From: Herbaspirillum sp. CF444
Lineage (GTDB): Bacteria > Pseudomonadota > Gammaproteobacteria > Burkholderiales > Burkholderiaceae_D
Assembly: GCF_000282135.1 (NCBI RefSeq)
Contig: NZ_AKJW01000066.1
Span: 26,474 to 90,473, forward strand
Length of the DNA: 64,000 nt
Reading direction: 5' to 3'
The position numbers were made by a program, and so were the translations under genes. The notes under the pieces were generated by a model that worked only from the letters and a program-made list of their open reading frames with translations, was not told where the DNA came from and ran no database searches. Below, in pieces: positions 9,690-19,708 of the stretch (positions are counted from its first letter, which is position 1; every line of letters begins with the position of its first letter).

Positions 9690-11627
9690 TTACTTCACTT
9701 CCTTGAAGTCGGCATCGACCACGTCGTCGTCCTTCGGACGCGATTCGCCTGCACCTGCGGCACCCGCAGCGCCGGCCGCACCACCGGCCGCTGCCTGCTG
9801 CGCCTGCTGGTCGGCGTACATCTTTTCGCCCAGCTTTTGCGCTGCCACGGACAGTGCTGCCGTCTTGGCGTCGATGGCGGCCTTGTCGTTCGCCTTCAAC
9901 ACTTCTTCCAGTTCCTTGACGGCGGCTTCGATGGTTTCCTTCTCGCCTGCGTCCAGCTTGTCGCCGTATTCAGTCAGCGCCTTGCGTGTGGAGTGGACCA
10001 GCGCGTCGCCCTGATTGCGGGTTTCGGCCAATTCCTTCAGGCGCTTGTCTTCTTCGGCGTTGGCTTCGGCGTCGCGCACCATCTTTTCGATCTCATCTTC
10101 GCTCAGACCGGAGTTGGCCTTGATGGTGATCTTGTTTTCCTTGCCGGTGGCCTTGTCTTTGGCGCCGACGTGCAGGATACCGTTGGCGTCGATGTCGAAG
10201 GTCACTTCGATCTGCGGCGTGCCGCGCGGCGATGGCGGAATGCCTTCCAGATTGAATTCGCCCAGACCCTTGTTGCCGGCGGCCATTTCGCGCTCACCCT
10301 GATAGACCTTGATCGTCACGGCAGGCTGGTTGTCGTCGGCAGTCGAGAACACCTGGCTGAACTTGGTCGGGATGGTCGTGTTCTTCTTGATCATCTTGGT
10401 CATCACGCCGCCCATGGTTTCGATACCCAGCGACAGTGGCGTGACGTCCAGCAGCAGCAAGTCCTTGCGTTCGCCCGAGAGGACCGAACCTTGAATGGCA
10501 GCGCCGACGGCGACTGCTTCGTCAGGGTTGACGTCCTTGCGCGGTTCCTTGCCGAAGAATTCCTTGACCTTCTCTTGCACCTTCGGCATGCGGGTCATGC
10601 CGCCGACCAGAATGATGTCGTCGATGTCGGTGACCTTGACGCCGGCATCCTTGATCGCGGTGCGGCATGGCTCGATCGTCTTGGCGATCAGTTCTTCCAC
10701 CAGCGATTCCAGCTTGGCGCGGGTGATCTTCAGGTTCAGGTGGACCGGCGCGCCGTTGGCCATGGCGATGTACGGTTCGTTGATTTCGGTTTGCTGCGAC
10801 GACGACAATTCGATCTTGGCGCGCTCGGCCGATGCCTTGATGCGTTGCAGGGCGATCGCGTCTTTCGACAGGTCGAGGCCGTTGATTTTCTTGAACTCGT
10901 CGATGATGTAATCGATGATGCGTTGGTCGAAGTCTTCGCCGCCGAGGAAGGTGTCGCCGTTGGTGGACAGCACTTCGAACTGCTTCTCGCCATCGACGTC
11001 GGCGATTTCAATGATGGAGACGTCGAAGGTACCGCCGCCCAGGTCATACACCGCGATCTTGCGATCGCCCTTTTCGGTCTTGTCCAGGCCGAACGCCAGC
11101 GCAGCCGCAGTCGGTTCGTTGATGATGCGCTTGACTTCCAGGCCGGCGATACGGCCGGCGTCCTTGGTTGCCTGACGTTGCGAGTCGTTGAAGTAGGCAG
11201 GTACGGTGATGACCGCTTCGGTCACTTCTTCGCCGAGATAGTCTTCGGCTGTTTTCTTCATCTTGCGCAGCACTTCCGCGGAGATTTGCGGCGGCGCCAG
11301 CTTGTTGTCGCGCACGCCGATCCAGGCGTCGCCGTTGTCGGCTTTGACGATCTGGTAAGGCATCAGGGAAATATCTTTTTGCACTTCCTTTTCGTCGAAC
11401 TTGCGACCGATCAGACGCTTGGCGGCGTAGATGGTGTTCTTCGGATTGGTGACGGCCTGGCGTTTGGCAGGCGCGCCGACGAGGATTTCGCCGTCTTCCT
11501 GATAAGCGATGATGGAAGGCGTGGTACGCGCGCCTTCGGAGTTTTCGATGACTTTCGGCTGACCGCCTTCCATGACGGAGACGCACGAGTTGGTTGTACC
11601 CAAGTCAATACCAATGATTTTGCCCAT
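9690..11627 (-). CDS. dnaK: Chaperone DnaK (Hsp70)
   Basis: Hsp70 chaperone of 645 aa, ATP-dependent folding machine working with DnaJ and GrpE. The first phosphate loop [11 protein letters not shown] is at residues 5-15. [29 protein letters not shown] and [12 protein letters not shown] are the standard ATPase signatures. The substrate domain contains [14 protein letters not shown]. The C-terminus ends in an Ala/Gly-rich tail and an acidic [12 protein letters not shown], as in other Gram-negative DnaK. The gene has its own sigma32-type promoter 61 bp upstream, besides any read-through from grpE. Confidence 0.99.
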   Translation of the reverse strand: MGKIIGIDLGTTNSCVSVMEGGQPKVIENSEGARTTPSIIAYQEDGEILVGAPAKRQAVTNPKNTIYAAKRLIGRKFDEKEVQKDISLMPYQIVKADNGDAWIGVRDNKLAPPQISAEVLRKMKKTAEDYLGEEVTEAVITVPAYFNDSQRQATKDAGRIAGLEVKRIINEPTAAALAFGLDKTEKGDRKIAVYDLGGGTFDVSIIEIADVDGEKQFEVLSTNGDTFLGGEDFDQRIIDYIIDEFKKINGLDLSKDAIALQRIKASAERAKIELSSSQQTEINEPYIAMANGAPVHLNLKITRAKLESLVEELIAKTIEPCRTAIKDAGVKVTDIDDIILVGGMTRMPKVQEKVKEFFGKEPRKDVNPDEAVAVGAAIQGSVLSGERKDLLLLDVTPLSLGIETMGGVMTKMIKKNTTIPTKFSQVFSTADDNQPAVTIKVYQGEREMAAGNKGLGEFNLEGIPPSPRGTPQIEVTFDIDANGILHVGAKDKATGKENKITIKANSGLSEDEIEKMVRDAEANAEEDKRLKELAETRNQGDALVHSTRKALTEYGDKLDAGEKETIEAAVKELEEVLKANDKAAIDAKTAALSVAAQKLGEKMYADQQAQQAAAGGAAGAAGAAGAGESRPKDDDVVDADFKEVK

Positions 11628-11648
11628 GATTTTTCCTTCGATCCTTAA

Positions 11649-11665
11649 GTTCCCGAATAGGGAAC
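11649..11665 (-). other. Hairpin in the dnaK 5' leader
   Basis: GTTCCC-GAATA-GGGAAC is a perfect 6-bp inverted repeat between the predicted sigma32 -10 element (11688-11695) and the dnaK ATG at 11627. It would lie in the transcribed leader. It could be a thermosensitive or stabilising structure, which is inference only. Confidence 0.5.
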
Positions 11666-11687
11666 AACAATAGTTTTGATAGTTTTA

Positions 11688-11715
11688 ATATGTGGAGAAA
11701 ACGGTCGCTTTCAAG
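11688..11715 (-). promoter_or_regulatory. Sigma32 (heat-shock) promoter of dnaK
   Basis: On the minus strand the -35 element CTTGAAA (11715-11709) is followed after 13 nt by the -10 element CCACATAT (11695-11688). This matches the E. coli sigma32 consensus CTTGAAA/CCCCATNT with one mismatch and normal spacing. It points at dnaK. Confidence 0.85.
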
Positions 11716-11821
11716 CGCGGAACGTCACTTAAAAGCAAATTTTGTGCCGTTTGTTCTCTTTTTTTCGTTTCGTTGCTGCCGAGGCTGCTTATTTGTTGCT
11801 TAGTTGCGGCTTACTTGCGGC

Positions 11822-12385
11822 TTACTTGCCTTGCGCCACAGTCACCAACGCCGGACGCAGCAAGCGTTCGGAAATCGTATAACCCTTTTGCAACACCGCC
11901 ACGACGGTATTGGCTTCCTGCTCTGCCGGCACGGCGGAAATCGCCTGATGCTTCATCGGATCCAGCTTTTCGCCGGCTTGCGGATGAATTTCCAACAGCT
12001 TGTTCTTTTCGAACGCCGACGACAGTTGCTTCAATGTCATGTCGACGCCTTCCTTGAGCGATTCCACCGACGGTGTCTCAATCTTCAACGCCATTTCCAG
12101 GCTGTCCTTGACCGCCAGCAGCGACTCGGCAAAACCTTCGATCGCAAACTTGTGGGCGCGGCTGATATCGTCTTGCGCACGGCGACGGATATTCTCGGCT
12201 TCGGCCTTGGCGCGCAGGAAAGCATCCTGCATCTCGGCAATCTTCGCCTCGGCGGCGACGAGCTGCTCTTCCACCGTCGGCTCAGCTGCAGTTGTTACAG
12301 CCTCGGCCTGATTCTCCTGGCCGGCTTGCGCCGTCTGCACCTGTTCGTTTTCCGCTTGTTTTTCCGTATCTTGCATATTTAACAA
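11822..12385 (-). CDS. grpE: Nucleotide exchange factor GrpE
   Basis: 187-aa GrpE, which speeds ADP release from DnaK. An acidic, Gln/Glu/Ala-rich N-terminus (about 1-35) precedes the long coiled-coil helix ([20 protein letters not shown]). The conserved core [33 protein letters not shown] and the C-terminal beta domain ([20 protein letters not shown]) follow. It is first in the heat-shock series grpE-dnaK-dnaJ, 194 bp ahead of dnaK, and has its own sigma32 promoter. Confidence 0.97.
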   Translation of the reverse strand: MLNMQDTEKQAENEQVQTAQAGQENQAEAVTTAAEPTVEEQLVAAEAKIAEMQDAFLRAKAEAENIRRRAQDDISRAHKFAIEGFAESLLAVKDSLEMALKIETPSVESLKEGVDMTLKQLSSAFEKNKLLEIHPQAGEKLDPMKHQAISAVPAEQEANTVVAVLQKGYTISERLLRPALVTVAQGK

Positions 12386-12714
12386 TCTCCAACTGGTAAT
12401 GCGTGTTTAAGCATGTTTGGTTTTCAGCGCCTGAACGGATTGACCGCCCTTCGCGCCTGGCAAAGCACATGAGGCTTTATCCCTTGATTTTCAAGGGTTA
12501 TTACGCCCGTAATGTCCGGAGAGCACCCCCGAATGTTTAATTGAGGCAAAAAAGTCATATGCATCCAACCAAACGTTCTAAGCCGCCACTAACGTCTTGT
12601 TACAGAATTTACTACACTGGAAATAGCAAATCGCGATGCAACATTTATCATGTGGCTATCTATCCCTTGCCCTTCTTTGTCCCTCTTTTATCCACCAACC
12701 TTCAAGGAGACGTC
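12386..12714. other. Intergenic region between grpE and the microprotein gene
   Basis: 329 bp. The grpE-proximal part holds the sigma32 promoter and its overlapping palindrome. The remainder (about 12500-12700) is AT-richer and presumably contains the promoter of the plus-strand small ORF at 12715. I see no clear -35/-10 pair there. The frame of the small ORF extends upstream to 12541, but that part has no ribosome site and no recognisable protein character. Confidence 0.6.
12467..12495 (-). promoter_or_regulatory. Sigma32 (heat-shock) promoter of grpE
   Basis: Minus strand: -35 CTTGAAA (12495-12489), 14-nt spacer, -10 CCTCATGT (12474-12467). One mismatch from the sigma32 consensus. The -35 element lies inside a perfect inverted repeat, CCCTTGA-TTT-TCAAGGG, at 12481-12497. 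Confidence 0.85.
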
Positions 12715-12807
12715 ATGAAATTGCCGCTTATCTCCGCCACCATCATTGCCTACACCTTGCTGGCAGCCGCCTGGATCAGCTATTCGCAACTAGTCGCACT
12801 GTATTGA
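12715..12807 (+). CDS. Single-pass membrane microprotein (30 aa)
   Basis: Short frame with ATG at 12715 and TGA at 12805-12807. The consensus ribosome site AAGGAGA (12704-12710) is 4 nt before the ATG. The peptide has Lys2 and then an almost continuous hydrophobic stretch (residues 3-29: LPLISATIIAYTLLAAAW...), which fits one membrane helix with a short periplasmic end. It is not similar to anything I recognise. It could be a stress-linked membrane microprotein given its place beside the heat-shock genes, but that is speculation. Confidence 0.55.
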   Translation: MKLPLISATIIAYTLLAAAWISYSQLVALY

Positions 12808-12929
12808 AGCTGCTTCCCCAGCCATGCGCCAGGCCAAGCTTGCTTGACAACAACACAAAGATTTCCGCAACGCAATAGCTGTACAGCCCATTATTTTAAC
12901 AGGCTGACGCTCGCTTACATCCATTTGGC

Positions 12930-14036
12930 CTATTGAGTCGCGCCCAGGCGACGAGCTTGTGCGACCGAAATTTCCGCCTGCTTCTTTTCTTCTTCACGCA
13001 GTGCGGCGCCGGCCATAGTCGGCCAGCCCACCATATGCAACTCGGCAATTTCCATCATGCCCTGCACCCAGGCCGCATCGCCGTTCAGGCATGGGATGAA
13101 ACGAAACTCCTTGCCGCCGGCATGCAGGAACTCGGCCTTGGCTTCCATCGCAATTTCTTCCAGGGTTTCCAGGCAATCGCTGGTAAAACCGGGACACATC
13201 ACGTCCACGCGCTGCACGCCCTGACGCGCCAGTTCCTGCAGCGTCGGCGCGGTATACGGTTGCAACCACTCGGCCTTGCCGAAACGCGACTGGAAGGTCA
13301 CCACGTAGTCGGACTCGCTCAAACCCAGCGCCAACGCCAACAGGCGTGCCGTCTTGTGACATTCGCAATGGTAGGGATCGCCGAGCAGCAAGGTGCGCTT
13401 GGGCACGCCGTGAAAACTCATCACCAGCTTGTCCGGCTGGCCGTTGGCATCCCAATGCGCCAGCACCGACGCCTTGAGTGCCTGGATATAAGTGTCGTGA
13501 TCGTGATAATGCTTGATCAGGCGCAGCTCGGGAACATTACGCACTTTGGAAAAATGGGTGAACACGGCATCGAAAATCGATGCCGTTGTCGTGCCGGAAT
13601 ATTGCGGATACGCCGGCAGAATCAGGATGCGGTCGCAGCCCTGCGCCTTGAGGCGGTCCAGCACGTCGGGCAAGGCCGGTTGTCCGTAACGCATCGCGTA
13701 CGTCACCTGCACCCGATGGCCGCGTTCCTGCATGCGCGCGCGCAGCAGCGTCGCCTGGCGCTCGGTATTGACCTTGAGCGGAGAACCTTCGGCGGACCAG
13801 ATCGACGCATATTTTTCCGCCGATTTGCTGGAGCGAAACGGCAGGATGATGCCGTTCAGGATGAACCACCATACCGCCTTCGGAATTTCCACCACGCGCG
13901 GGTCCGACAGGAATTGTCTTAAATAGCGCCGCACCGCGCGCGTCGTCGGCGCATCGGGCGTACCGAGATTGACCAGCACGATGGCGGTGCCGGCCGGCGT
14001 GCCGTGCGTATAAGAAGGCTCTTTGCGAAATGACAT
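12930..14036 (-). CDS. hemH: Ferrochelatase
   Basis: Last enzyme of heme synthesis: inserts Fe2+ into protoporphyrin IX (368 aa). Family signatures include [34 protein letters not shown], the metal-binding His209 in [26 protein letters not shown] and [18 protein letters not shown] 14036 (MSFRKEPSY) is chosen. The frame runs further upstream, but that part lies inside recN and has no family similarity. It is 43 bp downstream of recN and shares its direction with nadK-recN. HemJ, the preceding pathway step, is encoded at 33725. Confidence 0.96.
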   Translation of the reverse strand: MSFRKEPSYTHGTPAGTAIVLVNLGTPDAPTTRAVRRYLRQFLSDPRVVEIPKAVWWFILNGIILPFRSSKSAEKYASIWSAEGSPLKVNTERQATLLRARMQERGHRVQVTYAMRYGQPALPDVLDRLKAQGCDRILILPAYPQYSGTTTASIFDAVFTHFSKVRNVPELRLIKHYHDHDTYIQALKASVLAHWDANGQPDKLVMSFHGVPKRTLLLGDPYHCECHKTARLLALALGLSESDYVVTFQSRFGKAEWLQPYTAPTLQELARQGVQRVDVMCPGFTSDCLETLEEIAMEAKAEFLHAGGKEFRFIPCLNGDAAWVQGMMEIAELHMVGWPTMAGAALREEEKKQAEISVAQARRLGATQ

Positions 14037-14079
14037 GGAAATCCGTGACGAGTCTGGCGATGGCTGGAAGAATGGAATG

Positions 14080-15726
14080 TCAGAGCGCGAGCAATTCGCG
14101 CGCGTGTTTGCGCGTGGTCGCGGTGATTTCCAGGCCGCCCAGCATGCGGGCGATTTCTTCCACGCGCGACTTGGCATCCAGCGGCTCGATCTGCGACACA
14201 GTCTTGCCGCCGTCGTTGCGCTTGCTGACCTGGAAATGCTGGTTGCCCTGGCTGGCGACCTGCGGCAAATGCGTCACGCACAGCACCTGCCTATCCTGCC
14301 CGAGGCGCTTGAGCAGACGACCGACCACTTCGGCCACGCCGCCGCCGATGCCGCTGTCGACTTCGTCGAAAATCAAGGTCGGCGTCGCCGTCGAGCTCGA
14401 TGCGATCACGGAAATCGCCAGCGCAATGCGCGCCAGCTCGCCTCCGGACGCCACTTTCGCAAGCGGACGCGGCGCCACGCCGGCATGACCGGCAACCAGA
14501 AACTCGACCTGCTCCAGGCCGTAGGCCGCCGGCTCGCACGCTTCCAATGCGATCGAAAAACGTCCGCCTGACATGCTCAGGTCTTGCATCGCCGCTGTCA
14601 CCGCTTCGCTCAGGGCTTTGGCTGCTTTGGCGCGGCCTTTGGACAATTTCTGTGCAGCGCCGGTGTAAGCCGCCTTGAGCTTTTCTTCCTGCGCGCGCAA
14701 GGCGTCAAGGTCGCTGGCATCCGCCAGTTGCTTCAATTCTTCGGCCAGCTTGGCATGCTCCTGCGGCAGCTCGTCGGGCGTGACGCGGAATTTGCGGGCA
14801 GTCGAATGGATGGCTTCAAGACGCCCTTCCACTTGCTGCAGGCGCGCCGGGTCCAGCTCCACGCGGCCGAGATAATCGTTGAGCGCGTAGACCGCTTCCT
14901 GCAGTTGGATCTGCGCCGGTTCCAGCGCATCCATGACCGGCTTGAGGGCGGCGTCGACGTCGGTCAGCTTGCCGAGTTTTTGTGTCAGCGACGAGAGCTG
15001 CGACAGGATCGGCGACTCCGATTCGGAAATCGCGCTCAGCGCTTCCTGCGCGCCGTCGATCAGACTCGCGGCATGCGACAGGCGACTGTGTTCGTTGCTG
15101 ATGTCAGCCCATTCTCCCGGCTTGACGGCCAGCTTTTCCAGCTCGCCGACTTGCCATTCGAGACGCTCGCGTTCGAGCAGGACGCTCTTGGCGTTCACTT
15201 CATATTCTTCACGCTGCTTTGCCAAAGCGCGCCAGGTCTTATAGGCAGCGGCGACGGCTTTCGCTTCGTCGAGCAGGCCGGCCTGGTTGTCCAGCAACTG
15301 ACGCTGGGCGTCGGCCTTGAGCAAGGACTGGTGCGCATGCTGACCGTGAATATCGACCAGCAGTTCACCCAGTTCGCGCAACTGCGTCGCGGTGGCCGCG
15401 ATGCCGTTGATGAAGGCCTTGGAACGCCCGGCGTTGTCGATCACGCGACGCAGCAGCACGGCGCCGTCTTCGTCGGCGAATTCATGCGCATCAAGCCAGG
15501 CGGCAACATCTTCGCTCACGCTGAAGTCGGCCGTGATATCCGCCTTGGCCGCACCTTCGCGCACCACGCTGGCGTCGCCGCGACCGCCAAGGGCCAGCGC
15601 CAGCGCATCGATCAGGATCGACTTGCCCGCGCCGGTTTCGCCGGTGAAGACGGAAAATCCGGGTGCGAACTCAAGTTCGATGGCATCGACGATAACGAAA
15701 TCACGAATCGACAGGGTACGCAGCAT
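14080..15726 (-). CDS. recN: DNA repair ATPase RecN
   Basis: SMC-like protein of 548 aa acting in double-strand break repair. N-terminal Walker A GETGAGKS is at 29-36, after the conserved start [21 protein letters not shown] long coiled coil fills the middle. The C-terminal part has the ABC signature and Walker B region ([43 protein letters not shown]). ATG 15726 is used rather than an in-frame codon 20 residues upstream because the family begins here. It is between nadK and hemH. LexA control is common for recN, but I did not find a clear LexA box. Confidence 0.97.
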   Translation of the reverse strand: MLRTLSIRDFVIVDAIELEFAPGFSVFTGETGAGKSILIDALALALGGRGDASVVREGAAKADITADFSVSEDVAAWLDAHEFADEDGAVLLRRVIDNAGRSKAFINGIAATATQLRELGELLVDIHGQHAHQSLLKADAQRQLLDNQAGLLDEAKAVAAAYKTWRALAKQREEYEVNAKSVLLERERLEWQVGELEKLAVKPGEWADISNEHSRLSHAASLIDGAQEALSAISESESPILSQLSSLTQKLGKLTDVDAALKPVMDALEPAQIQLQEAVYALNDYLGRVELDPARLQQVEGRLEAIHSTARKFRVTPDELPQEHAKLAEELKQLADASDLDALRAQEEKLKAAYTGAAQKLSKGRAKAAKALSEAVTAAMQDLSMSGGRFSIALEACEPAAYGLEQVEFLVAGHAGVAPRPLAKVASGGELARIALAISVIASSSTATPTLIFDEVDSGIGGGVAEVVGRLLKRLGQDRQVLCVTHLPQVASQGNQHFQVSKRNDGGKTVSQIEPLDAKSRVEEIARMLGGLEITATTRKHARELLAL

Positions 15727-15804
15727 GGGGTTTTGAGAATTGATGTTTTGGAAATATTGCTTGCCGCGTCCGCGCGGACGAGCCACGGACGCAGAGATTG
15801 GTCG

Positions 15805-16722
15805 TTATTGTAAACGGCCTTCTACCGAGGGGTATTCGTTCCAGTGCAATTTTTGCCGCAAGGTGTCGTAGTAGCTCCAGCCTTCCGGATGCAGGAAGGT
15901 GATCTTGTGCGCCGAGCGCTTGATGACGATCAGATCGCCATGCGTCAGGCTGGTCAGCGACTGCATGTCGAAATTGGCGCTGATGTCGCGGCCGTTGACG
16001 ACGCGGATCGATATCTCGCAAGAATCGGGAATCACAATCGGACGATTCGACAAGGCATGCGGCGCAATCGGCACCAGCACGATGCCATGCAAGCTCGGAT
16101 GCAGAATCGGGCCGCCGGCCGACAAGGCGTAGGCGGTCGAGCCGGTCGGCGTGGCCACGATCAAACCGTCGGAACGCTGGTTGTACATGAAGCGGCCATC
16201 GACCTCGACGGTCAGTTCGACCATGCCGGAAGAGGCGCCGCGCGCCACCACCACGTCATTGAACGCCAGTGCGTTGAAAATCTGTTCGCCATCGCGAAAG
16301 ACCGTAGCCTCCAGCAGCGAGCGCGTCTCGGCATCCACTTTCCCATCCAGCATGTCGGCCAATACCGGTATCATGCGGTCCAGGGAAATATCCGTCATGA
16401 AACCCAGCCGGCCCTGGTTGATGCCGATCAGCGGCACGTTGAAGGGTGCAAGCTGGCGCGCGATGCCGAGCATGGTGCCGTCGCCGCCGACCACGATGGC
16501 GGCATCGGCGAACTGGCCGATCTGCTCCGGCGACATGGCGTCGTAGCCTTCCAGCGCGACGTTTTGCGCGGTCTCGGCTTCAAACACGATCGTATGACCG
16601 TGCGCTTCCAGAAACGCCGCGATATCGGACAAGGACTGAGCGATGCCGGCGGCATGAAACTTGCCGACGATCGCGATGGTTTTGGGCGTTGCCGCCTGCA
16701 CGGGTAATTTGATGGGCCACAT
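15805..16722 (-). CDS. nadK: NAD kinase
   Basis: ATP-dependent kinase making NADP from NAD (305 aa). It has the diagnostic GGDGT (79-83) in [15 protein letters not shown], then [11 protein letters not shown], and the NAD-binding region [18 protein letters not shown]. It heads the minus-strand group nadK-recN-hemH and is divergent from the HAD phosphatase gene with only 44 bp between start codons, so the promoters overlap. Confidence 0.97.
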   Translation of the reverse strand: MWPIKLPVQAATPKTIAIVGKFHAAGIAQSLSDIAAFLEAHGHTIVFEAETAQNVALEGYDAMSPEQIGQFADAAIVVGGDGTMLGIARQLAPFNVPLIGINQGRLGFMTDISLDRMIPVLADMLDGKVDAETRSLLEATVFRDGEQIFNALAFNDVVVARGASSGMVELTVEVDGRFMYNQRSDGLIVATPTGSTAYALSAGGPILHPSLHGIVLVPIAPHALSNRPIVIPDSCEISIRVVNGRDISANFDMQSLTSLTHGDLIVIKRSAHKITFLHPEGWSYYDTLRQKLHWNEYPSVEGRLQ

Positions 16723-16766
16723 GCTGCGGATTAAAGCATAATTTAGACAATTCTGAATCGATTTTC

Positions 16767-17456
16767 ATGAACAAAACAAACATACGGGCCGTCCTGTTCG
16801 ACCTCGACGATACCCTGTGGGCCATCGAGCCGGTACTGCATCTCGCCGAAAGCCAGCTGTACGACTGGCTACGCCGGCACGCGCCGGGCGTGACCGAACG
16901 CGAGACGATAGAAAGCCTGCGCGCGCGCCGCCAGTTGCTGGCGAAAAGCGACCCGCGATACAAGATCAACCTGTGGGCGCTGCGCCATGCAGCGCTGACC
17001 GCCGTCTTGGCCGAGCACGGCGAAGATCCGGCGCTGGCCGATCCGGCCATGGCAATCTTCACCACCGGCCGCAATGCAGTCACGCCGTTCGATGACGTCG
17101 TCCCGGGGTTGCGGCAACTGAAACCGCGCGTGAAGCTCGGTACGGTATCGAACGGTTTTGCCGACCTCGGCCGCATCGGGCTGGCGGAGCATTTCGAAAT
17201 TTCCATTGCCGCGCACCAATTCGGCACGGCCAAACCCGATCCGACCATCTTCCACGCGGCCTGCACGGCGCTCGGCGTGGCCCCGGAACACACCGTCTAC
17301 GTCGGCGACGACCTCACGCTGGACGTGCTGGGCGCCCAGCAAGCCGGCTTGCGCGCCGTCTGGATGAACCGCTTCAAACGCGAGCTGCCCGAGCATGTGC
17401 GTCCCGATGCGGTCTGCGCCGACCTGGCCGAACTGGCAATCTGGCTGGCGGCATGA
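16767..17456 (+). CDS. HAD-superfamily hydrolase (phosphatase-like)
   Basis: 229-aa haloacid dehalogenase-type hydrolase. The nucleophile/acid pair Asp12 and Asp14 lie in LFDLDDTLW. Motif II is TVSNG, a Lys follows at GTAKPDP, and motif IV is YVGDDLTLDVLGAQQAG. A helical cap (about 18-90) is typical of subclass I, as in phosphoglycolate phosphatases and YjjG nucleotidases. The substrate cannot be decided. It is 69 bp upstream of hrcA on the same strand and may be cotranscribed. Confidence 0.88.
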   Translation: MNKTNIRAVLFDLDDTLWAIEPVLHLAESQLYDWLRRHAPGVTERETIESLRARRQLLAKSDPRYKINLWALRHAALTAVLAEHGEDPALADPAMAIFTTGRNAVTPFDDVVPGLRQLKPRVKLGTVSNGFADLGRIGLAEHFEISIAAHQFGTAKPDPTIFHAACTALGVAPEHTVYVGDDLTLDVLGAQQAGLRAVWMNRFKRELPEHVRPDAVCADLAELAIWLAA

Positions 17457-17525
17457 CATCCATCAATGAGATATATAAATGAGAAGACGCTGGCAGGCCT
17501 GCCGCCGGGTCGTTAGAATGAAGAC

Positions 17526-18557
17526 ATGCAACTAGACAATCGCGCTCAAACCCTGCTCAAGGCACTGGTCGAACGGTATATCGCCGACGGCCAGCCGGTC
17601 GGCTCGCGCGCGCTCTCCAAGATTTCCGGACTCGAACTGTCGCCGGCGACCATCCGCAACGTCATGGCCGACCTGGAAGACATGGGCTTCGTCGCCAGCC
17701 CGCACACCTCCGCCGGGCGGATTCCTACGCCGCGCGGCTATCGCGTGTTCGTCGATACCTTGCTGACCATCGAGTCGATCGACGCCATCGACGAGGCCAC
17801 GCTGGAAACCAAACTGCAATCGCGCTCGCAGCTCAACTCGCCGCAAAAGATCATTTCCAACGCAGCGCAGGTGCTGTCGTCGCTGTCGCAATTCGCCGGC
17901 GTGGTCATGACGCCCAAGCGCGAGTCGATCTTCAAGCAGATCGAGTTCCTGCGCCTGTCCGAAAAACGCATCCTGCTGGTCATCGTCGGGCCCGGCGGCG
18001 ACGTGCAAAACCGCCTGCTGCTGACCGACGTCGACTACACGCCGTCGCAACTGGTGCAGGCGGCCAATTACATCAATCAACACTACGGCGGCCTCGGCTT
18101 CGATGAAGTGCGACTGCGCCTGCAAAGCGAACTGCGCCAGCTGCGCGACGACATGACCAGCCTGATGCAGGCCGCGGTCGAAGCCGGCAGCGACGCCATG
18201 GCGGACGAGTCCGACAACGTGGTGATTTCCGGCGAACGCAATCTGCTCAGCGTCTCCGACCTGTCATCGAACATGACCTCGCTGCGCAAGCTGTTCGACA
18301 TGTTCGAACAAAAGACCAGCCTGATGCAATTGCTGGACGTATCGAGTAAGGCCACCGGCGTGCAGATCTTCATCGGCGGCGAATCGCAACTGGTGCCGAT
18401 GGACGACATGAGCATCGTCACCGCGCCGTACGAAGTCAACGGCAAGATCGTCGGCACGCTGGGCGTGATCGGTCCGACGCGCATGGCTTATGAACGCGTG
18501 ATTCCCATCGTCGACATCACCGCCAAATTGCTGTCGAGCGCATTGAGCAACACCTGA
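17526..18557 (+). CDS. hrcA: Heat-inducible transcription repressor HrcA
   Basis: 343-aa repressor that binds CIRCE elements (TTAGCACTC-N9-GAGTGCTAA) and needs GroEL for activity. The winged-helix N-terminus ([59 protein letters not shown]) and the C-terminal GAF-like segment ([24 protein letters not shown]) are clear. No CIRCE copy was found in this window, so its targets (probably groESL) lie elsewhere. Confidence 0.97.
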   Translation: MQLDNRAQTLLKALVERYIADGQPVGSRALSKISGLELSPATIRNVMADLEDMGFVASPHTSAGRIPTPRGYRVFVDTLLTIESIDAIDEATLETKLQSRSQLNSPQKIISNAAQVLSSLSQFAGVVMTPKRESIFKQIEFLRLSEKRILLVIVGPGGDVQNRLLLTDVDYTPSQLVQAANYINQHYGGLGFDEVRLRLQSELRQLRDDMTSLMQAAVEAGSDAMADESDNVVISGERNLLSVSDLSSNMTSLRKLFDMFEQKTSLMQLLDVSSKATGVQIFIGGESQLVPMDDMSIVTAPYEVNGKIVGTLGVIGPTRMAYERVIPIVDITAKLLSSALSNT

Positions 18558-18620
18558 GGCGGCAAGCAAGGGGAATGTTGCAAACGCCTTACCCAACTTT
18601 ACGCGTGCAGGACAGACAAT

Positions 18621-18658
18621 AAAAAAGCCATCCGGCATTGCTGCCGGATGGCTTTTTT
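18621..18658. terminator. Bidirectional terminator between hrcA and fur
   Basis: AAAAAAGCCATCCGGCA pairs with TGCCGGATGGCTTTTTT across a TTGC loop. This is a long stem with A/T tracts on both sides, placed between two convergent genes. Confidence 0.95.
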
Positions 18659-18685
18659 ACAAGTAAATCTGAACTCTCGCTGAAC

Positions 18686-19111
18686 TTACTTCTTGGTTTT
18701 CTGGCAATCCCGGCAATGTCCGTACAGCGCCAGCGCATGGTCGGCGATCTCGAAACCGTGCTCCTGGGCAATCTTGACCTGGCGCTTTTCGATTTCGGCG
18801 TCGAAGAATTCTTCGACCTTGCCGCAATCCAGGCAGACCAGATGGTCATGGTGCGAGCCTTCGTTCAGTTCGAACACGGCCTTGCCGGTTTCGAAGTGAT
18901 TGCGCTGCAACAGGCCCGCCTGCTCGAACTGGGTCAGCACGCGATAGACCGTCGCCAGTCCTACGTCGAGGTTGTCGGCCAGCAGGATTTTGTAGACGTC
19001 TTCGGCACTGAGGTGACGCACCTCGGTGTTTTGGAAGATTTCCAGGATTTTCAGACGCGGCAGGGTGGCTTTGAGACCGCTGGCTTTCAGTTCGGATGGA
19101 TTATTAGGCAT
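18686..19111 (-). CDS. fur: Ferric uptake regulator Fur
   Basis: 141-aa iron-dependent repressor. The winged-helix segment [17 protein letters not shown] precedes the metal sites: His87-His88-Asp89-His90 (HHDH), Cys93-x2-Cys96, and a C-terminal Cys133-x2-Cys136 pair for structural zinc. It is divergent from bamE with 74 bp between the starts, the usual arrangement in betaproteobacteria. No convincing 19-bp Fur box was seen in that interval. Confidence 0.97.
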   Translation of the reverse strand: MPNNPSELKASGLKATLPRLKILEIFQNTEVRHLSAEDVYKILLADNLDVGLATVYRVLTQFEQAGLLQRNHFETGKAVFELNEGSHHDHLVCLDCGKVEEFFDAEIEKRQVKIAQEHGFEIADHALALYGHCRDCQKTKK

Positions 19112-19185
19112 GTTTCAGTAAAAATCGGGTTATCTGCTTTATCATATAGCGTTTTAGCACAATTGCTCAACCAATTGAAATCTTT

Positions 19186-19698
19186 ATGCGAATGTTGCCT
19201 TCCTACCGTATTACCGCCCTCGCGTTGATCGCGCTGGGCGTCCTGTTGTCCGGCTGTGCATCCAAAAAACCGGCGGAAGGCGCGGCAGCCAATAATGCAA
19301 GCGGCTTGCAAGTGGTCAAGAACGCCAGCCTGTTCGGCTTCCTGAAACCTTACCGCATCGATATCCAGCAAGGCAATTTCGTGTCCAAGGAAATGGTCGC
19401 CCAGCTCAAGCCAGGCATGACGCGCGATCAGGTTCGTTTCGTGCTCGGCACGCCGCTGCTGACCGACGTGTTCCACTCGGATCGCTGGGATTATGAATTC
19501 CGCCTGGCCAAGGGCAACGGCGAAGTGTTGACCAGTCGCGTTTCGGTGTTTTTCAAGGAAAACCTGCTGGATCGCTACGAAGGCGGCAACGACCTGCCGA
19601 CCGAGCAGGAATACCTGTCCCTGATCGCCGGTTCCAAGAAAGGCGCGATGCCTGAACTGTCCGACACGCCGATCGCCCCGACCATCACGAACAAGTAA
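19186..19698 (+). CDS. bamE: Outer-membrane assembly lipoprotein BamE
   Basis: Lipoprotein subunit of the beta-barrel assembly machine (170 aa). Signal peptide with lipobox LLSG-Cys24. The SmpA/OmlA core is [46 protein letters not shown], followed by a VFF strand. The mature N-terminal linker is Ala/Asn-rich and a C-terminal extension of about 40 residues goes beyond the core. It precedes dapB by 10 bp, so both are likely cotranscribed. Confidence 0.95.
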   Translation: MRMLPSYRITALALIALGVLLSGCASKKPAEGAAANNASGLQVVKNASLFGFLKPYRIDIQQGNFVSKEMVAQLKPGMTRDQVRFVLGTPLLTDVFHSDRWDYEFRLAKGNGEVLTSRVSVFFKENLLDRYEGGNDLPTEQEYLSLIAGSKKGAMPELSDTPIAPTITNK

Positions 19699-19708
19699 AA
19701 GTAGCAAT

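Noticed and set aside
9621..11648. A 675-codon open frame on the plus strand opposite dnaK
   Set aside because: It mirrors dnaK codon by codon in a GC-rich gene, has no ribosome site or recognisable domain, and dnaK itself is unmistakable.
14037..14177. N-terminal extension of hemH by 47 codons
   Set aside because: It overlaps the end of recN and has no ferrochelatase similarity; ATG 14036 starts the family sequence.
8361..18557. CIRCE element for HrcA
   Set aside because: No TTAGCACTC-N9-GAGTGCTAA or close variant was seen upstream of grpE, dnaK, dnaJ or hrcA; sigma32 promoters explain these genes.
19112..19185. Fur box between fur and bamE
   Set aside because: The interval is AT-rich, but no GATAAT-type triple hexamer with acceptable match was found.
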